This document shows, piece after piece, positions 32,915 to 36,538 of a DNA stretch of 36,538 bases (position 1 is its first letter; each line of letters opens with the position of its first letter). Under the pieces are notes generated by a model. It worked only from the letters and a program-made list of their open reading frames with translations, was not told the origin of the DNA and searched no databases. Position numbers and translations under genes: made by a program. The stretch is from a bacterium (GTDB taxonomy: Bacteria > Sysuimicrobiota > Sysuimicrobiia > Sysuimicrobiales > Segetimicrobiaceae): NCBI GenBank assembly GCA_035703895.1, contig DASSXJ010000250.1, positions 1 through 36,538 of the forward strand. Direction: 5' to 3'.

Positions 32915-33694
32915 GTGGACGTCCCCGCGCGTCCGCTTGCCACGGCGCCGCCCGGACTTTCCGCCGGAGGGCCCGCGCCCTTCACGCCCGAACGCGAGGC
33001 GCTCCTCTCGGAACTCGAGGAAAAGCTGAACATCAAGTTCCGCGATCGATCCCTGCTGCACCTGGCCCTTGTCCACGGCTCGGCGGGCCCCGAGGGTCGG
33101 AGCCGCCACGGGGAAAACTATGAGCGCCTGGAGTTTCTGGGAGACTCGGTGCTCAACCTCGCCATCAGCGACCATCTGTACCGCATGTTTCCGACGCGGT
33201 TGGAAGGAGATCTGGCCCGCCTCCGGGCCGGCATCGTCAGCGAGCCCGCCCTCGCCCGCGTCGCCCGCGGCCTCGATCTGGGGCGATACGTGGTCCTGGG
33301 CCGCGGGGAGGAAAAGGGCGGGGGCCGGAGCCGCCCCGCACTCCTCGCCGACGCCTTGGAGGCCGTGCTGGGTGCCGTGTATGTCGACTCGGGCTATGGG
33401 GTGGCGCACTACTGCGTCACCCGCTGGTTCGGAGATGAATTGAGCCGGCTCGAGGAGCCGGGCGAAGGGGACTATAAGAGTCAGCTGCAAGAACTCGTGC
33501 AGCAGCTGGAACGCCGGCTCCCACGGTATCGGATCACCGGACAACGCGGGCCGGAGCACGACCGGGCGTTCGTCGCCATCGTCGAAGTGAACGGCCGTGT
33601 GCTGGGGGAGGGCCGCGGCCGGAGCAAGAAGGAAGCCGAACAGGTGGCGGCGCAGCGCGCCCTGGAGACTCTGAGGCGGAGCCGGGCGGGGTGA
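32915..33694 (+). CDS. rnc: ribonuclease III
   Basis: Double-strand RNA endonuclease for rRNA and mRNA processing. The 259-aa protein has the catalytic signature ERLEFLGDSVLNLAIS, the second metal-site region LLADALEAVLGAVYVD, and a C-terminal dsRBD (about 185-255: YKSQLQELVQQ, GEGRGRSKKEAEQVAAQRAL). The N-terminal 25 residues (Pro/Ala-rich) exceed the usual length. GTG 32915 starts 2 nt after fabF. Its stop overlaps the HIT gene. The smc-ftsY pair that often follows rnc is absent. Confidence 0.96.
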   Translation: MDVPARPLATAPPGLSAGGPAPFTPEREALLSELEEKLNIKFRDRSLLHLALVHGSAGPEGRSRHGENYERLEFLGDSVLNLAISDHLYRMFPTRLEGDLARLRAGIVSEPALARVARGLDLGRYVVLGRGEEKGGGRSRPALLADALEAVLGAVYVDSGYGVAHYCVTRWFGDELSRLEEPGEGDYKSQLQELVQQLERRLPRYRITGQRGPEHDRAFVAIVEVNGRVLGEGRGRSKKEAEQVAAQRALETLRRSRAG

Positions 33695-34221
33695 AGCACC
33701 TCTGGGCGCCCTGGCGGATCCAGTATTTCAAAGGCCCCCCTCCGGAAGGCTGCATCTTCTGCGTCCTTCCTCGCGACGGGCGCGATCGAGAGCATCATAT
33801 CGTCTACCAGGGACAGCGGGTGTTTGTGATCCTCAACACGTTTCCGTACAACTCCGGACACGTGATGGTCGTGCCTCGCCGGCACGTGGCCGACCTGGGC
33901 GCGCTCGAGGACGGCGAAGCCCTTGAACTGATTCATCTCACGACGGCGGCGATGGAGGCGATCCGGGCGACGTACGGGGCCGAGGGTTTCAACGTCGGCG
34001 TGAACATCGGCCGGGCGGCGGGGGCCGGCATCGTCGACCACGTCCACCTCCACGTCGTCCCGCGGTGGGTCGGAGACACAAACTTCATGCCCGTGCTCGG
34101 CGAGACGAAGGTGCTTCCCGAGGACCTCTCGGTCACCCGCGACAGGCTCGCCAAAGCTCTTCCCGAAGCACTTGCCCGCCGGGCCACGAAGCCGGGAGTG
34201 AGCTCCGAAAGCCCCGGGTAA
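33691..34221 (+). CDS. HIT-family hydrolase/phosphorylase (AP4A phosphorylase-like)
   Basis: A 176-aa protein of the histidine-triad superfamily with the catalytic HVHLH (His117/119/121) and a CIFC pair (21-24) that probably binds zinc. It also has NTFPYNSGHVMVVPRRHV. Its start MKHLWAPWRIQYF is typical of the diadenosine tetraphosphate phosphorylase-like branch. The nucleotide substrate is inferred. GTG 33691 overlaps the rnc stop. Confidence 0.9.
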   Translation: MKHLWAPWRIQYFKGPPPEGCIFCVLPRDGRDREHHIVYQGQRVFVILNTFPYNSGHVMVVPRRHVADLGALEDGEALELIHLTTAAMEAIRATYGAEGFNVGVNIGRAAGAGIVDHVHLHVVPRWVGDTNFMPVLGETKVLPEDLSVTRDRLAKALPEALARRATKPGVSSESPG

Positions 34222-34222
34222 C

Positions 34223-35383
34223 GTGGAACAGGCCGCGTCCCCCGCCGACCTCCGCCGGCTGTTCCTCCTGCGGCCGGACGTCGTCTTCCTCAACCACGGC
34301 TCATTCGGGGCCTGCGCCGCCCCCGTATTTGACGTCTATCAGCGGTGGCAGCTCGAACTTGAGCGGCAACCCGTCGAGTTTCTCCACTACCGGTTCAAGG
34401 ATCTGATGCGGGCCGCGCGGGAGTCGCTCGCGGGGTTCCTCCGGGTGGACGCCGACGATGTCGTCTACGTGCCGAACGTCACGACCGGCCTGAATATCGT
34501 GGCCCGGTCGCTCGCGCTGCGGCCGGGGGATGAGGTGCTGACCACGGACCATGAATACGGAGCCCTCGACCGGACGTGGAGGTTCATCTGCGAGCGGCGA
34601 GGCGCCCGCTACGTGCAGGCGCGCCTCCCCCTCCCGCTGGAATCTCCAGACGATGTTGTGGACACGATCTGGGCGCAGGTCACAGCGAGCACGCGCGTGT
34701 TGTTCTGCAGCCATATCACCTCACCCACCGCGCTCATCTTTCCGGTCGAGACGCTTGTGCGCCGGGCGCGCGAGGCGGGCATCGTGACCGTCATCGACGG
34801 CGCGCACGCCCCCGGCCAAATTCCGCTCGACCTGGGGGCCCTCGGGGCGGACTTCTACGGGGGCAACTGCCACAAGTGGATGTGCGCCCCCAAGGGATCG
34901 GGCTTCTTGTACGCCCGGCGCGAGAGGCAGTCGCTGCTCAAGCCGCTCGTGGTGAGCTGGGGCTGGCCGTCTTCCTTTGTCGACGAGCAGCAGCGGCAGG
35001 GAACTCGCGACATCGCCGCGTTCCTCTCCGTGCCCGCCGCGATCGACTTCCTGCGCGAGCACAATTGGCCGGCGGTGCAGCAAGCGTGCCACACGCTCGC
35101 CCGGACCGCCCGGTCGGCCCTGGAGGCCGTGAGCGGCCTTCCCCCGCTCGCGGCCGACTCCGCCGCGTGGTACGCGCAGATGGTGAGCGTACCGGTTCCG
35201 CTCGCGGATGCCGAGCGCGCGCGGGCCCGCCTGTGGCACGAGTTCAACATCGAAGCCCCCGTGACCGCCTGGAACGGCCGGAGCCTCGTGCGGGTATCCG
35301 TCCAAGGCTACAATGCCCAGGCGGATATCGAGGCGCTCGTCGCGGCCGTGGCGCGCCTCATCGCCGAGGAAGAACGAAGATAG
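34223..35383 (+). CDS. class V-fold PLP aminotransferase, isopenicillin N epimerase-like
   Basis: A 386-aa PLP enzyme. The N-terminus has FLNHGSFGACAAPVFD, followed by VPNVTTGLNIVARSL, TDHEYGALD, SHITSPTALIFPVE, DGAHAPGQIPLDL with the PLP Asp, and the Schiff-base lysine in GNCHKWMCAPKG. The family includes isopenicillin N epimerase, cysteine desulfurase-like and sulfoxide lyase enzymes, and the substrate here cannot be assigned. GTG 34223 starts 1 nt after the HIT gene. Confidence 0.88.
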   Translation: MEQAASPADLRRLFLLRPDVVFLNHGSFGACAAPVFDVYQRWQLELERQPVEFLHYRFKDLMRAARESLAGFLRVDADDVVYVPNVTTGLNIVARSLALRPGDEVLTTDHEYGALDRTWRFICERRGARYVQARLPLPLESPDDVVDTIWAQVTASTRVLFCSHITSPTALIFPVETLVRRAREAGIVTVIDGAHAPGQIPLDLGALGADFYGGNCHKWMCAPKGSGFLYARRERQSLLKPLVVSWGWPSSFVDEQQRQGTRDIAAFLSVPAAIDFLREHNWPAVQQACHTLARTARSALEAVSGLPPLAADSAAWYAQMVSVPVPLADAERARARLWHEFNIEAPVTAWNGRSLVRVSVQGYNAQADIEALVAAVARLIAEEERR

Positions 35384-35392
35384 TCGGGGCCG

Positions 35393-35401
35393 TGCTATCA
35401 T
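35393..35401 (+). promoter_or_regulatory. extended -10 promoter with possible leaderless start
   Basis: TG (35393-35394), one base, TATCAT (35396-35401). The next ATG is at 35408, 6 nt after the -10, so the predicted transcript would begin at or next to the start codon. No Shine-Dalgarno fits in that space. Confidence 0.45.
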
Positions 35402-35407
35402 GAGCGT

Positions 35408-36274
35408 ATGCGACGGCGTGTGCGCCTCGGCGTCGGCATCGCGGCACTGGCCCTCTGGGTGGGCGGGCTTGGCGGGGCTGCCGGGTCGCAGCCGGCGTCC
35501 GCCGGCTCGGATGGTATCTGGCCGGCGTTCCTAAGCGATCGCGCCGCGCGCAGGCTTGGCATAGGCCCGGGGGATCTCCTGGAGGTTGCGCTCCGGCCCA
35601 CGGGTCCGTGGCAAACGGTCAGGGTGGTTCAAGTGTATCGCCCGGTCCGCTACCCGACCGATGTGGGGCGATCCCGGATCGATATCCGCCTCCACCTGCC
35701 CGACCTCCAAACCCTGGTCGGCCGCGGCGATGAGGTCGACAGCATCGTGGTGCGGCTCCGAACCCCAGCGCGCGCCGCCGCGGTGACGGCACGCCTAAAC
35801 GCCGCCGCGTTCGGGGTCCGCGCGTACACGTCGGCCGATCTCGCAGCCCGCAACTCGAGCACCTTCGAGGTGATCACCCGCTTCCACCGGGCGATCGGGG
35901 TCGTGACCATCCTCGCGAGCTCCGTCTTTCTCTTGGCGATCATGACCCTCAAGAGCGAGGAGATGCGCCGTCAGGTGGGGGTGCTGCGCCTCATCGGGAT
36001 CTCCCCGCGCACGGTCGCCGGGACGATGCTGGTCATCGCCACTGGCGTCTCGTTGCTCGGGACGGGGGTGGGCACCGGGATCGGCTATGTGCTCTCGCTG
36101 GCGATCAACACCTACTACCAGCATCTCTTCGACACGGACCTGATGTTCTCAACGATCACGCCTGGCCTCCTCGGATTCGCCACCGCGCTCTCGGTGGTGC
36201 TCGGGATCGCCGCGGGAGCATTCACGGCGTGGCGCCTGCTGCGGCCCGCCCCGCTGGAACAAGCCGGCCGCTAG
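35408..36274 (+). CDS. FtsX/MacB-like ABC transporter permease, shortened
   Basis: A 288-aa membrane protein with an N-terminal hydrophobic segment (8-26), a small extracytoplasmic domain (about 40-150), and three C-terminal helices. The first is VTILASSVFLLAIMTL, followed by the FtsX-type loop RRQVGVLRLIGISPRTV. The arrangement is that of MacB/LolC-like permeases but the periplasmic domain is much shorter than usual. The promoter element directly before it and the second permease gene 9 nt downstream suggest a separate two-permease operon. The ATPase may lie outside the window. Confidence 0.8.
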   Translation: MRRRVRLGVGIAALALWVGGLGGAAGSQPASAGSDGIWPAFLSDRAARRLGIGPGDLLEVALRPTGPWQTVRVVQVYRPVRYPTDVGRSRIDIRLHLPDLQTLVGRGDEVDSIVVRLRTPARAAAVTARLNAAAFGVRAYTSADLAARNSSTFEVITRFHRAIGVVTILASSVFLLAIMTLKSEEMRRQVGVLRLIGISPRTVAGTMLVIATGVSLLGTGVGTGIGYVLSLAINTYYQHLFDTDLMFSTITPGLLGFATALSVVLGIAAGAFTAWRLLRPAPLEQAGR

Positions 36275-36283
36275 GGACCACGG

Positions 36284-36538
36284 ATGCCGCCGATCGTCTT
36301 TCTCGCCCTGCGGACGCTTGTGCGCGCCCCGGCCAGAACGGCGCTGGTCGTGCTGGGGTTGAGCGTCACGGGAGCGCTCCTCCTCGACATGACGATGCTC
36401 GCCGGTGGTTTGGAGGCCAGCCTCGGCACGGTGCTGAACCGGCTGGGGTTCGCCGTCCGCGTCGTGCCGCGAGGCACCCTCCCGTTCTCCGGGACGGCAG
36501 AGATCGCGGACGGCGATCGCCTCGCATCCGCGATCGCG
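36284..36538 (+). CDS. second ABC permease, N-terminal part
   Basis: The frame is open from ATG 36284 to the window edge (85 residues). It starts MPPIVFLALRTLVRAPARTA, then a hydrophobic helix (about residues 20-42), then an extracytoplasmic stretch. This is the usual beginning of FtsX/MacB-family permeases. AGGGA lies upstream of the ATG. It is probably the partner of the preceding permease. Confidence 0.65.
   Translation, partial: MPPIVFLALRTLVRAPARTALVVLGLSVTGALLLDMTMLAGGLEASLGTVLNRLGFAVRVVPRGTLPFSGTAEIADGDRLASAIA

Overview
The window is about 36.5 kb of GC-rich bacterial chromosome, densely packed and mostly on the plus strand, with frequent ATGA/GTGA stop-start overlaps. The gene order recG-rsmD-coaD-(coiled coil)-DUF177-rpmF-plsX-fabH-fabD-fabG-acpP-fabF-rnc is the arrangement known from Firmicutes, Chloroflexi and related Terrabacteria. 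The base composition, an SBP without a lipobox cysteine and the mixed accessory content suggest an uncultured GC-rich lineage of that group. The phylum cannot be settled from the sequence alone. No insertion sequence, phage gene, CRISPR array, tRNA or rRNA was seen.

Layout. (1) 1-740, minus strand: the 5' part of a Gly/Ser/Thr-rich exported protein, preceded by a clear cyclic-di-GMP-I (GEMM) riboswitch. (2) 895-5507: a leucine/isovalerate catabolic operon with 3-methylcrotonyl-CoA carboxylase (beta subunit, separate biotin carboxylase, separate BCCP) and HMG-CoA lyase. (3) 5625-12522: housekeeping and accessory genes: GT2 glycosyltransferase (minus strand), an unrecognised helical protein, GreA, a DRG/Obg-like TGS GTPase, a START-like protein, a DegT aminotransferase with a Gfo/Idh/MocA dehydrogenase, and a HypE-like AIR-synthase family protein.

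(4) 12551-21385: a TPP-riboswitch-controlled thiamine salvage operon. It encodes an ABC importer (ThiZ-ThiX-ThiY type), a YlmB-type formylaminopyrimidine deformylase, TenA, ThiW, ThiM, ThiE, ThiL and ThiD. Together these can rebuild TPP from imported pyrimidine and thiazole breakdown products without ThiC or ThiG. Between thiW and thiM is a small heavy-metal-associated (HMA) domain gene. Its metal motif reads Cys-His-Leu-TGA, with the reading frame continuing through the whole HMA fold and ending in a GTGA overlap with thiM. A hairpin with bacterial SECIS geometry follows the TGA. This is the most exciting candidate in the window: a possible selenocysteine (CxxU) metallochaperone in a vitamin operon.

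(5) 21556-35383: hslO, rpmB (minus strand), then the long recG-to-rnc operon for DNA repair, rRNA modification, CoA and fatty-acid/phospholipid synthesis, followed by a HIT protein and a class-V aminotransferase. (6) 35393-36538: a short FtsX-like permease, possibly leaderless, and the start of a second one. Several promoters share an extended -10 element (TG-n-TAnnnT) with a weak or absent -35.
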